DNA of 37,172 bases from an uncultured Erysipelotrichaceae bacterium (GCA_910588075.1 CAJUOS010000019.1:1-37172); one strand, 5' to 3'; shown: positions 24,922 through 33,041, counted from the stretch's first letter. The notes: generated by a model from the letters alone, not told the origin. Translations and numbers: made by a program.

Positions 24922-25729
24922 ACTGATTGCAAGTGATATGGATGAAACTTTATTGAATGATCAACATAAAATATGTCAAAGAAATGTTGATCTTATTATG
25001 AAAGCAAAAGAAAAAGGGGTTAAATTTGTTCCAACTACAGGCAGAGGTTTTATGTCTATTCAACATGATTTAAAAACATTAGGATTGTATGATGAAATTG
25101 GAGAATATGTTATTTCTTTTAATGGAGGAGCATTGACTGAAAATAAAGATAATCAATTGTTGTCATTTGAGGGATTATCTTTTGAAAAGACAAAAGAAAT
25201 TTTTGAATATGGGTTGAATTGTGATGTTTGTCAACATATTTATACTAAGGATAAAGTTTATGTTTTTAATTTATCAGAATCTGAAGCAGAAAGAATTAAA
25301 AATCAAAAAGTAGAATGTATTATTATGGAAGAAAATAATATGGATTTCTTAAAAGATGAGCCTATAGCTAAAATTTTATACCAAAATACAGATGTTCCTT
25401 ATTTAATGAGTTTAGAACCATTGATGAAGAATATTTGGGAAGGAGAATGTGCTGTTAGCTATTCTTCTAATAGATATATGGAGTTTAATAAATTAGGTGT
25501 TGATAAAGGAAATGGTTTAAAACGTCTTGCTAAAATATTGGGGATAGATATTTCAGAAACAATTGCTGTTGGTGATAATTACAATGATATGCCAATGCTA
25601 AAAGTGGCTGGTCTTTCTGTGGCTGCACAAAATGCTGTACAAGATGTTAAAGATGCTTGTGATATAACAACAGATGCAGATAATAATATGGGTGTTATTG
25701 CTGAAATTATAGAAAGGTTTATTTTATAA
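24914..25729 (+). CDS. Cof-type HAD-IIB phosphatase, second of a tandem pair
   Basis: A 271-residue paralogue of the preceding protein. Motif I is SDMDETLL, motif IV GDNYNDMPM. A GTG at 24908 is also in frame, but GAGGAGGT at 24898-24905 is best spaced for the ATG at 24914, giving MYKLIASDMDETLL aligned with MYKMILSDLDETLL of its twin. The genes overlap by 8 nt. The substrate is unknown; retention of two copies with intact motifs suggests different substrates. Confidence 0.87.
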   Translation: MYKLIASDMDETLLNDQHKICQRNVDLIMKAKEKGVKFVPTTGRGFMSIQHDLKTLGLYDEIGEYVISFNGGALTENKDNQLLSFEGLSFEKTKEIFEYGLNCDVCQHIYTKDKVYVFNLSESEAERIKNQKVECIIMEENNMDFLKDEPIAKILYQNTDVPYLMSLEPLMKNIWEGECAVSYSSNRYMEFNKLGVDKGNGLKRLAKILGIDISETIAVGDNYNDMPMLKVAGLSVAAQNAVQDVKDACDITTDADNNMGVIAEIIERFIL

Positions 25730-25730
25730 A

Positions 25731-26384
25731 ATGGATTTTAAGACAATTATTGATACAGAAAGACAAAAACCTTATTATAAAGAATTAGAAGCATTTGTTA
25801 ATCAAGAATATAAAACAAAAACAATTTATCCACCAAGAAAAAGAGTTTTTCATTGTTTTAATTTTCAAGACTATGATGATATTAAAGTTGTGATTATTGG
25901 ACAAGATCCTTATCATGAGGAACATCAAGCAAATGGCTTGGCCTTTAGTGTTGAAAGAGGTGTTCAAATTCCTCCAAGTCTTGTTAATATTTATAAAGAA
26001 GCACATGATGATGTTGGTATTGAGATACCTCAACATGGAGATTTATCATCATGGGCTAAGCAAGGTGTATTATTGTTAAATACTGTTTTAACAGTTCAAG
26101 CTCATCGTGCTAATTCTCATAAATTAAGAGGATGGGAAACTTTTACAAATCATATTATAGAAGCTATGAATGAAAGAGAAAAACCTTTAGTGTTTATATT
26201 GTGGGGGAAACAAGCTATTGATAAAGAACAAATGATAGATACATCTAAACATTGTGTTATTAAAAGTGTGCATCCTTCGCCATTGTCAGCTTATCGTGGT
26301 TTCTTTGGATCAAAGCCTTTTTCTAAAACAAATCAATTTTTAATTCAAAATGGAATAGACCCTATTGATTGGAGGATTGAATAA
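25731..26384 (+). CDS. ung: uracil-DNA glycosylase
   Basis: Removes uracil from DNA in base-excision repair. All family motifs are intact: the water-activating GQDPYH with Asp59, WAKQGVLLLNTVLTV, the uracil-recognition FILWGKQA, and the minor-groove loop HPSPLSAYRGFFGS. At 217 residues it has the usual length. The start lies one base after the preceding HAD stop with only a weak, distant AAAGG, implying translation coupled to the HAD gene. Confidence 0.96.
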   Translation: MDFKTIIDTERQKPYYKELEAFVNQEYKTKTIYPPRKRVFHCFNFQDYDDIKVVIIGQDPYHEEHQANGLAFSVERGVQIPPSLVNIYKEAHDDVGIEIPQHGDLSSWAKQGVLLLNTVLTVQAHRANSHKLRGWETFTNHIIEAMNEREKPLVFILWGKQAIDKEQMIDTSKHCVIKSVHPSPLSAYRGFFGSKPFSKTNQFLIQNGIDPIDWRIE

Positions 26385-27586
26385 TGTTTGATAATATTGA
26401 AGAAGCTATTCAATATGTAGAATCAAAACGGAATAAAAGAAGTATAAATGATTTTAGAAAGACTTTAAATGAATGCCATATTCATATGAAACAAAAAAAT
26501 ATGATACACATTGCTGGAACAAATGGGAAAGGTTCAACAGTTAATTATTTAAGAAGTATTTTAAATGCTCATGGATATAAAGTAGGAACATTTACTTCAC
26601 CATATTTAATTTGTCATAATGATCGTATTCGAATAGATGATGAACCAATCAGTGATGAAGATTTCTTAAAATATATTAATCGTTATTATTCAGTTATTGA
26701 AGATGATGGACTTTCAATGTTTGAAATAGATGTTATGATAATGTTAGCTCATTTTCAATCTTTAGATTTAGATTATCGTATTATTGAAACTGGAATTGGA
26801 GGATTACATGATAAAACAAATGTTATTGATCCGATTGTAAGTGCAATTACCAATATAGGAATGGATCATCAAGAACAATTGGGTGATAGTATTTATGATA
26901 TTATTAATGAAAAGATGGGGATTATTAAGCCTAATCAAATGTTTGTAACAAGTGAAACAAAAGGGACAATTTTAGCAAGGCTACAAGAACAGTGTGATGT
27001 TCAAGGCGCTATTATGCATGTTGTACCAGAATATCAAGTATCAAGGTATCCATTTCATTTTAGATATCGTGATATGGCTTTTACTTTGGAAAATCAAGGA
27101 ATTTATCAAGTAACAAATGCTAGATTAGCCTTAACAATTGCTTCTAAGCTTATTCATTTAGATTCAGAAATGACTACATCTGCTATTGAAAATGCTTCAT
27201 GGAAAGGTCGTTATGAAACTTTAGTTTATAAAAATAAACATATTGATATAGATGGAGCGCATAATGTTCCTGGAATTAAAGCACTTATTCAGACTTTAAA
27301 AGTAAAAAAAGAGCATAATGTTGCTATTATTTTTTCATCTTTAAGAGAAAAGGATATGGATGAAATGTTACAATTACTTTTAAATGAAGGGTATATTGTT
27401 TATTTGACTACATTTAATGATGAGAGAGCAATTGATTTATCAAAATATCATTCTCATGGAAATTTGATTATTGTTGATCATTTTTCAGAGGCATTGAAGA
27501 CTGCTTATATCAAAAAGTATCATATTGTGATTACAGGATCTTTACACTTCATTTCAAAAGTGAGAAAATATTTAACAGAAAATTAG
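26384..27586 (+). CDS. folC: folylpolyglutamate synthase / dihydrofolate synthase
   Basis: Adds glutamate to dihydropteroate and/or folates (Mur-ligase superfamily). The P-loop GTNGKGST is at about residues 45-52, followed by GTFTSPYLICHNDRIRI, the family's folate-binding signature. A later DIDGAHNVPG marks the C-terminal domain. At 400 residues it is slightly short for FolC. TAATG couples it to ung; GGAGG at 26371-26375 gives an 8-nt spacing. The stop codon lies at the edge of a perfect-palindrome terminator. Confidence 0.93.
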   Translation: MFDNIEEAIQYVESKRNKRSINDFRKTLNECHIHMKQKNMIHIAGTNGKGSTVNYLRSILNAHGYKVGTFTSPYLICHNDRIRIDDEPISDEDFLKYINRYYSVIEDDGLSMFEIDVMIMLAHFQSLDLDYRIIETGIGGLHDKTNVIDPIVSAITNIGMDHQEQLGDSIYDIINEKMGIIKPNQMFVTSETKGTILARLQEQCDVQGAIMHVVPEYQVSRYPFHFRYRDMAFTLENQGIYQVTNARLALTIASKLIHLDSEMTTSAIENASWKGRYETLVYKNKHIDIDGAHNVPGIKALIQTLKVKKEHNVAIIFSSLREKDMDEMLQLLLNEGYIVYLTTFNDERAIDLSKYHSHGNLIIVDHFSEALKTAYIKKYHIVITGSLHFISKVRKYLTEN

Positions 27587-27610
27587 AGTTGTCAATTGAC
27601 AACTCTTTTA
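27585..27610. terminator. perfect 22-bp palindromic terminator between convergent folC and gerQ
   Basis: 27585-27606 is a perfect palindrome (AGAGTTGTCAA and its complement), followed by TTTT on the plus strand and preceded by A-rich sequence, so it can act in both directions. It overlaps the folC stop codon. Confidence 0.75.
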
Positions 27611-27901
27611 ACGTGTGTTGAAATTAATAGGTTCATCAAATTCTGCCCAATCAAAATAAACAAATTGAAACAAATAATGTTTTTTGTTTTTAGGATCACT
27701 AATAATAAAATGATCACGTCCTACTTGTTCTATAACACCTTTGTATGCACGATCACGCCAATCGTTACTTCCAGTGTATGTGAAATAAAAAGTACCAAGT
27801 TTACCAATATTTAATCTTAAAATATTTTCAAGATATGTTTGTTCGGTAATTGATAATGAAGAATTTTGATTTCCTTGTAATATAGAATTGTTTGTATCCA
27901 T
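27608..27901 (-). CDS. gerQ: spore coat protein GerQ
   Basis: A 97-residue inner-coat protein; in Bacillus GerQ is cross-linked into the coat and is needed for CwlJ function in germination. The conserved core is TYLENILRLNIGKLGTFY followed by KGVIEQVGRDHFIISDP. It is shorter than Bacillus GerQ, lacking most of the Gln-rich N-terminus. GGAGG is 6 nt before the ATG, 8 nt after cwlJ, in the same cwlJ-gerQ order as Bacillus. Confidence 0.92.
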   Translation of the reverse strand: MDTNNSILQGNQNSSLSITEQTYLENILRLNIGKLGTFYFTYTGSNDWRDRAYKGVIEQVGRDHFIISDPKNKKHYLFQFVYFDWAEFDEPINFNTR

Positions 27902-27909
27902 AGACCCTC

Positions 27910-28332
27910 CTACAAGTCACATTGAAGTTTTGCTCCTGGAGCATAAAAACAGTGATTTTTGTATCTACCTGTTAACGAACCATAAAAATTATCTGGACAT
28001 GCTGTTTTAGAACCAGGATTTTTAAACCATAAAGCATTGGTTGCTGGTTCTATACGATATCCATCGATATTTCTTAAGGCAAGTTCTCTTTCTTTGGCAT
28101 TAACAGGTTGATTAAATAACGGTTGTCCTACTCCAGCAAAAGCATTTTTCTGATAAACAACTTCTGAAATAGTACGTGTGTTTTTAAATACATCGCAATT
28201 TGCGACAACACGATTGACAATGACGTTTCCAACCATTAGCATTCCTTCTTCTCCTTCACCAAGAGCTTCAGATTTCATAATACGTGCTAATAATTCGATA
28301 TCTGAATCATTGTGGATAATACGTGGAGACAT
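27910..28332 (-). CDS. cwlJ: spore cortex-lytic cell-wall hydrolase CwlJ
   Basis: A 140-residue member of the Hydrolase_2 (SleB/CwlJ catalytic) family that degrades muramic-lactam cortex during germination. Family blocks are visible: LARIMKSEALGEGEEGM, GNVIVNRVVANC, and the C-terminal ALWFKNP and NHCFYAPGA. No signal peptide, as expected for mother-cell CwlJ. In-frame GTG (28341) and ATG (28338) codons exist, but the GAGGT site is best spaced (7 nt) for the ATG at 28332. It forms an operon with gerQ. Confidence 0.92.
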   Translation of the reverse strand: MSPRIIHNDSDIELLARIMKSEALGEGEEGMLMVGNVIVNRVVANCDVFKNTRTISEVVYQKNAFAGVGQPLFNQPVNAKERELALRNIDGYRIEPATNALWFKNPGSKTACPDNFYGSLTGRYKNHCFYAPGAKLQCDL

Positions 28333-28349
28333 GAACATCACCTCTTTTC

Positions 28350-28377
28350 AATATATGCAAAATTTATCAAAATAGAC
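28350..28377 (-). promoter_or_regulatory. candidate sigma-E promoter of cwlJ-gerQ
   Basis: On the minus strand, GTCTATT (plus 28371-28377) and CATATATT (plus 28350-28357) are 13 nt apart. The -10 octamer is identical to the candidate before yabP. Bacillus cwlJ is transcribed by sigma-E. Confidence 0.45.
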
Positions 28378-28461
28378 ACAGGTTTGTGTGAGATTGTTTT
28401 TTTTAAGATAAAAATAATTTTTAAAAATGACATGATTATAGTGTTTTTTCCAATGAAGTTG

Positions 28462-28493
28462 TGTTAAAATGAAAATATAGGTAAGCACTTTCA
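28462..28493 (+). promoter_or_regulatory. extended -10 promoter of glgCDA with cre-like site
   Basis: TGTTAAAAT (28462-28470) is an extended -10 element; there is no good -35. Ten bases downstream, GGTAAGCACTTTCA (28480-28493) matches the CcpA cre consensus TGWAARCGYTWNCA at about 12 of 14 positions; one mismatch is the central G. Its position over the expected start of transcription suits catabolite repression by CcpA, but binding is inference. Confidence 0.45.
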
Positions 28494-28517
28494 ATTCAAA
28501 GTTTAGGAGGAGAAATT

Positions 28518-29645
28518 ATGAGTAAAGAAATTGTTGCAATGATCCTAGCAGGAGGGCGAGGAACTCGTCTTGAAGCGTTAACTGCTAAGGTCGCAAAACC
28601 TGCTGTTTATTTTGGGGGGAAATATCGCATTATTGATTTTCCTTTGAGTAACTGTGCAAATTCAGGAATTGATGTTGTTGGAGTTTTGACACAGTATGAA
28701 TCAGTACTATTAGGAACATATGTTGGTGCTGGATCTAAATGGGGACTAGATGGAAATAATTCACTAGCAGCTATCTTACCAGCTCGTGAGAGAGGAGAAG
28801 TTGGAGCAACTTGGTATGCTGGTACTGCTGATGCAATTTACCAAAATATTAGTTTTTTAGATCAATATGATCCTGAATATGTATTAATTTTATCAGGAGA
28901 CCATATTTATAAGATGGATTATGCTGATATGTTGGCTGCTCATAAAGCCAAAGGAGCTGATTTGACAGTAGCTGTCTTAAATGTTTCTTTGAAAGAGGCA
29001 AGTCGTTTTGGTATTATGAATACAAATAAAGATGGTACAATTTATGAATTTGAAGAAAAACCAGAAAAACCTAAGTCTACTTTGGCGTCTATGGGGATTT
29101 ATATTTTCACATATAAAGAATTAAGAAAATATTTAATTGAAGATGCTAAAGATGAAAATAGTAAACATGACTTTGGTATGAACATTATTCCAGCAATGTT
29201 AGGTGATGATAAGAAATTATATGCTTATGAATTTGCTGGATATTGGAAAGATGTTGGAACTGTTGAAAGTTTATGGCAAGCTAATATGGATTTATTAGCA
29301 GATAAAGAATTGGATCTTTATAATATTAAGAAAGATTGGAAGATTTATACAGAAGATACATTGAGTAAACCACAAATTATTGGAGAAGAAGCTTCAGTAA
29401 AAAATTCTTTAATTACTCAAGGATGTATTGTCAATGGTGAAGTTGATGGTTCTGTTTTATTCAACAATGTATATATTGGAGAGGGTGCTAAGGTTGTTGA
29501 TTCTGTATTAATGCCTGGTGTACTTGTTGAAGAAGGGGCAGAAGTTTATAAAGCTATCGTTGATGAAGGTGTCGTTATAAAAAGTAAAGAGATTGTCAAC
29601 AAGGAAGCTAAAACAGTGGAACTTGTTAGTGACAATGCGAGATAG
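28518..29645 (+). CDS. glgC: glucose-1-phosphate adenylyltransferase, catalytic subunit
   Basis: Makes ADP-glucose from ATP and glucose-1-phosphate, the committed step of glycogen synthesis. The nucleotide-binding signature LAGGRGTRL lies at 10-18, the KYRIIDFPLSNCANSG block follows, and the C-terminus is a left-handed beta-helix (VDGSVLFNNVYIGEGA). At 375 residues it is full length. TTAGGAGGAG precedes the ATG. It heads glgC-glgD-glgA and probably acts as a heterotetramer with GlgD, as in other Firmicutes. Confidence 0.95.
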   Translation: MSKEIVAMILAGGRGTRLEALTAKVAKPAVYFGGKYRIIDFPLSNCANSGIDVVGVLTQYESVLLGTYVGAGSKWGLDGNNSLAAILPARERGEVGATWYAGTADAIYQNISFLDQYDPEYVLILSGDHIYKMDYADMLAAHKAKGADLTVAVLNVSLKEASRFGIMNTNKDGTIYEFEEKPEKPKSTLASMGIYIFTYKELRKYLIEDAKDENSKHDFGMNIIPAMLGDDKKLYAYEFAGYWKDVGTVESLWQANMDLLADKELDLYNIKKDWKIYTEDTLSKPQIIGEEASVKNSLITQGCIVNGEVDGSVLFNNVYIGEGAKVVDSVLMPGVLVEEGAEVYKAIVDEGVVIKSKEIVNKEAKTVELVSDNAR

Positions 29646-29657
29646 GAGGAGTATTCA

Positions 29658-30764
29658 ATGTCAAAAGTTGTGGGAATAGTAAACTTACATTCAAATGTTT
29701 CTTATAAAGGATTAACAGAAAAAAGACCTGTTGCTTCTGTAAGTTTTTTAGGTCGTTATGGTATTATTGATTTTGTTTTATCAAATATGTCTAATTCTAA
29801 TGTTGATACAGTTGGAGTTTTAATTAAAGAAAAACCAAGATCATTGTTTAAACATTTAGGAAATGGAAATTCATGGAATTTTAACTCTAAATCAGGTGGT
29901 GTTTCATTATTATATAATGAAAAATATGCTAATAATCCTATGTATAATCATGATATTAATAACTTGGTTGAAAATATTGCATTTTTAGAGAAATCTAAAG
30001 CTGATTATGTTGTAGTGGCTCCAGCTCATATTATTACAACAATGAATTATGCTGAAGTTGTTGAAGCACATCAAAAATCTGGGGCTGAAATTACAGTTGT
30101 TTATCAAAAAATTACTAATGCTAATACTGCATTTGTAGGTTCTGATTATTTGAGAATTAAAGGTAAACAAGTTGTTGAAATTAAACAAAATAAAGGAAAT
30201 CGTAAAGAACGTAATATTTCTTTAGAGACATATGTATTTAATACAAAAGTATTGTTATCTTTGATGAATTATGCTAAAAAGGTAAGTTCATTCTTTGATT
30301 TAAAAGATACTTTAGCATATATTTGTGATGAAAGAAAAATTATGGCTTATGAATATAAAGGATTTGCAAGATGTATAGATTCTTATGAAGCTTATTATAA
30401 GACAAGTCTTGAATTCTTAGATATGGATATTAATACACAAGTCTTTAAGAGTACTTGGCCAATCTTTACAAATACAAATGATACACCACCAACAAAATAT
30501 AAGAAGAATGCAAAAGTGAAAAAATCATTTGTTGCTAATGGTGTTATTGTTGATGGTGAAGTTGAAGGAAGTATTTTATCTCGTAATGTTGTTATTGGAA
30601 AAAATGCTGTTGTGAAGAATTGTATTATCTTAAATGGTTCTTATGTATGTCCAAATGCTCATTTGGAAAATGTTATTATTGATAAGGATGCAAGAATTGA
30701 AAAAATGAAAGAGTTAGTCAGTGAAGATGAGCCATTATACGTTAAAGAAGGAGATGTTGTATAA
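29658..30764 (+). CDS. glgD: ADP-glucose pyrophosphorylase regulatory subunit GlgD
   Basis: A 368-residue GlgC paralogue that in Bacillus and streptococci associates with GlgC and raises its activity. The fold is retained (RPVASVSFLGRYGIIDFVLSN near the start; VEGSILSRNVVIGKNA in the C-terminal beta-helix). The GGxGTRL nucleotide signature of GlgC is replaced by VNLHSNVSYKGLTEKRP, so it is probably catalytically weak or inactive. An AGGAGG site overlaps the glgC stop codon; TAATG couples it to glgA. Confidence 0.93.
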   Translation: MSKVVGIVNLHSNVSYKGLTEKRPVASVSFLGRYGIIDFVLSNMSNSNVDTVGVLIKEKPRSLFKHLGNGNSWNFNSKSGGVSLLYNEKYANNPMYNHDINNLVENIAFLEKSKADYVVVAPAHIITTMNYAEVVEAHQKSGAEITVVYQKITNANTAFVGSDYLRIKGKQVVEIKQNKGNRKERNISLETYVFNTKVLLSLMNYAKKVSSFFDLKDTLAYICDERKIMAYEYKGFARCIDSYEAYYKTSLEFLDMDINTQVFKSTWPIFTNTNDTPPTKYKKNAKVKKSFVANGVIVDGEVEGSILSRNVVIGKNAVVKNCIILNGSYVCPNAHLENVIIDKDARIEKMKELVSEDEPLYVKEGDVV

Positions 30765-32191
30765 TGAGAATTGTTTTTGCTACTAGTGAAGCTAATCCTT
30801 ATATTAAATCTGGAGGGCTTGCAGATGTTCTTGGTTCTTTACCTAAAACATTAGTGAAGAAAGGTCATGAATGTATTGTTGTTTTACCAAAATATCAAGA
30901 TATGAAATTGGCAGATACAATTGAGTATGTAACAAGTTATGATATTTGGGTAGGATGGAGAAAATGTTACTGTGGTGTTTTTAAGGCTGAATATGATGGA
31001 GTAACATACTATTTTATTGATAATGAACAATATTTTAGAAGACCTGGTTTATATGGTTATGATGATGATAATGAAAGATTTGCATTTTATGATTTTGCAG
31101 TTCTTGAATTGTTATCACATGTAGATATTAAACCTGATATTCTTTCTTTACATGATTGGCAGTCAGCGATGATTGCTCCATTATATAAAGAAAGATATGC
31201 TTATTATGAATATTATCAAGGTATTAAAATTACATTTACAATTCATAATATTGCATATCAGGGAAAATGTGATCCAGCATTGTTAAGTGATCATTTTGGG
31301 TTGGATAATTATTTATATTATAATGGTAATTGTCGTAATGATGGATGCTTTAATATGATGAAAGCTGCTATTTTCTATAGTGATGTGATTACGACTGTTT
31401 CACCAACATATGCTAAAGAAATTTTAACTGATAGTTTTGGTGAAGGATTACAAGGTGTTTTACAAATGCGTAGACATGATTTATATGGTATTTTGAATGG
31501 TATTGATTATGATACAATTAATCCATCAACAGATCCAGAAATTGTTGAACATTTTGATATAACAACTGTACAAGATAAAAAAGTGATGAATAAAACAGCT
31601 TTACAAAAAGAATGTGGCTTACCAGTTAATCCAGATATTCCTTTAATTGGAATTGTTACACGTTTAACATGGCAAAAAGGTTTAGACTTAATTATTAATC
31701 GTATGGATGAGTTGATGAAACGTGATGTTCAAATTGTTGTATTAGGTGCTGGTGATTTAAAATATGAAGAACCATTAAAAGCTATTGCAGCATATCATAA
31801 TCAAAAATTATCATTAAATTTAAAGTATGATTTTGGGTTATCTTGTCGTATTTATGCTGGTTGTGATATGTTCTTAATGCCTTCATTATTTGAACCTTGT
31901 GGACTTTCACAAATGATGTCACTTCGTTATGGAACAATCCCTATTGTTCGTGAAACAGGTGGTTTAAAGGATAGTGTAGAAGCTTATAATGAATTTGAGA
32001 ATACTGGAACAGGATTCAGTTTTACAAACTATAATGCTCATGAAATGATGAATATTATTGATTATGCTTTGAAAGTATATCAAGATAAAGAAAAATGGCA
32101 AAGTTTGGTTCAACGAGCAATGAGTGCTAAACTTGATTGGGATAAAAGTGCTGATGCCTATTTAAGAGTTTTCAATTCATTGCTTGATTAA
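30764..32191 (+). CDS. glgA: glycogen synthase (ADP-glucose type, GT5)
   Basis: Transfers glucose from ADP-glucose to a growing alpha-1,4-glucan. The ADP-glucose-binding signature KSGGLADVLGSLP is at residues 16-28, typical of bacterial GlgA. TIHNIAYQG, GILNGIDYDTINP and the catalytic FEPCGLSQMMSLRYG segment follow. At 475 residues it is full length. No branching enzyme or glycogen phosphorylase gene follows; the operon ends here with a terminator. Confidence 0.95.
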   Translation: MRIVFATSEANPYIKSGGLADVLGSLPKTLVKKGHECIVVLPKYQDMKLADTIEYVTSYDIWVGWRKCYCGVFKAEYDGVTYYFIDNEQYFRRPGLYGYDDDNERFAFYDFAVLELLSHVDIKPDILSLHDWQSAMIAPLYKERYAYYEYYQGIKITFTIHNIAYQGKCDPALLSDHFGLDNYLYYNGNCRNDGCFNMMKAAIFYSDVITTVSPTYAKEILTDSFGEGLQGVLQMRRHDLYGILNGIDYDTINPSTDPEIVEHFDITTVQDKKVMNKTALQKECGLPVNPDIPLIGIVTRLTWQKGLDLIINRMDELMKRDVQIVVLGAGDLKYEEPLKAIAAYHNQKLSLNLKYDFGLSCRIYAGCDMFLMPSLFEPCGLSQMMSLRYGTIPIVRETGGLKDSVEAYNEFENTGTGFSFTNYNAHEMMNIIDYALKVYQDKEKWQSLVQRAMSAKLDWDKSADAYLRVFNSLLD

Positions 32192-32196
32192 GCGAG

Positions 32197-32222
32197 AAGA
32201 GATAGTTGACTATCTCTTTTCT
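32197..32222 (+). terminator. terminator after glgA
   Basis: AAGAGATAGT (32197-32206) pairs with ACTATCTCTT (32209-32218) around a very short loop, followed by a T-rich tract. The loop and 3' arm also hold the -35 element of the next promoter. Confidence 0.8.
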
Positions 32223-32234
32223 TTTTAATATAAT
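32206..32234 (+). promoter_or_regulatory. sigma-A promoter of the lipoprotein gene, nested in the glgA terminator
   Basis: TTGACT (32206-32211) and a perfect TATAAT (32229-32234) are separated by exactly 17 nt. The -35 element spans the tip and 3' arm of the terminator hairpin. Confidence 0.65.
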
Positions 32235-32270
32235 TTGTTTGATAGAATATAAATGACAAGGAGGAGTATA

Positions 32271-32804
32271 ATGAAATATATAAGCAAAATTATAATAAGT
32301 CTTTTTGTTGTTTTTATTGTATCTTGTGGACAAAAATCACAAAGTGTATTTTTAGAAAAAGATGGTTGCTTATATGAAGTAGCTGATCAAGTCTCTTTCT
32401 ATTATCCAAAAGATTTTGAAATAGATCAAAATAATGATAATAAAGAGATTTTACAATTTGTGAAAGATCAAGAAATTTTAAATTATAAGACATTAAAAGA
32501 TGATACAGATAACAAAGTGGAAGATATGCCAAAATTATATGCTGGTCAATTAGAAGAAGATGGAGCACAAGATGTTTATTATTTAAGTACAAAATTAGAT
32601 AGTGGCATAGAATGTTATGAATTTACTGGTTTATATACTGCTACAGGATTAAAGTTTAAACATATGATATATTTTACAGCAGAAGCTGAGTATATTTATA
32701 TATATCAAGCACCACAGGATATATATGATGAAAATATTTCAATAATTAGTCAATATCTTAACTCGTTGACTGTTCATCATGAAATTTCATCTTTTCTTGA
32801 TTAA
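32271..32804 (+). CDS. small lipoprotein of unknown function
   Basis: A 177-residue predicted lipoprotein. The N-terminus is basic then hydrophobic (MKYISKIIISLFVVFIVSC) with the lipidated Cys at residue 19. The rest is a hydrophilic, acidic alpha/beta domain without motifs I recognise; PsbP- or DUF-like surface lipoproteins of similar size exist, but I assign none. An ATG at 32253 is in frame, but the AAGGAGGAG at 32258-32266 lies after it and is correctly placed for 32271. Confidence 0.7.
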   Translation: MKYISKIIISLFVVFIVSCGQKSQSVFLEKDGCLYEVADQVSFYYPKDFEIDQNNDNKEILQFVKDQEILNYKTLKDDTDNKVEDMPKLYAGQLEEDGAQDVYYLSTKLDSGIECYEFTGLYTATGLKFKHMIYFTAEAEYIYIYQAPQDIYDENISIISQYLNSLTVHHEISSFLD

Positions 32805-32825
32805 ATGTATAAATTTTGTTATAGT
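32797..32825 (+). promoter_or_regulatory. promoter of the cysS T-box transcript
   Basis: TTGATT (32797-32802) and TATAGT (32820-32825) are 17 nt apart. The -35 element overlaps the end of the lipoprotein gene. Transcription would begin near 32832, just before the T-box leader. Confidence 0.5.
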
Positions 32826-32831
32826 ATAGTA

Positions 32832-33027
32832 AATTATAAGTAAGAATGATAAAATTATGAAATTGATAGAGAGAGTCTTGTTGCTGGAAATGACTTAATG
32901 GATGATTTTTGATGCACTTACTTGAGTCTTTTGAAAAGAAAGAACGTGAACTTGCGTTAAAAGTTAAATGAAAGCATATGGTAAAGTGGAAGAACACATT
33001 GTGTCTTTATCATTTGCTTTTTTATTT
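32832..33027 (+). promoter_or_regulatory. T-box leader of cysS (tRNA-Cys responsive)
   Basis: The roughly 200-nt leader shows the T-box plan. AGAGAGAGTC (GA motif) and GTTGCTGGAAA mark Stem I. A TGC triplet (32913-32915), followed by ACTTACTTGAGTC, is placed as the specifier and is a Cys codon, matching the gene. The antiterminator is clear: helix A1 GGTAAAG (32980-32986) with CTTTATC (33005-33011), a 7-nt bulge TGGAAGA (32987-32993), helix A2 ACAC with GTGT, loop ATT. TGGA would pair with the UCCA end of tRNA-Cys. AAAGCA (32971-32976) with TGCTTT (33015-33020) and a T run complete the terminator. The bulge departs from the usual TGGNACC. Confidence 0.82.
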
Positions 33028-33041
33028 ATAAAGGAGGCACT

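Noticed and set aside
27596..27814. Plus-strand ORF opposite gerQ
   Set aside because: It lies wholly antisense to gerQ, begins in the terminator and has no ribosome site; gerQ is clearly conserved.
29658..30764. GlgD as a damaged second glgC
   Set aside because: Loss of the nucleotide signature is the normal state of the GlgD regulatory subunit; the rest of the protein is intact and in operon.
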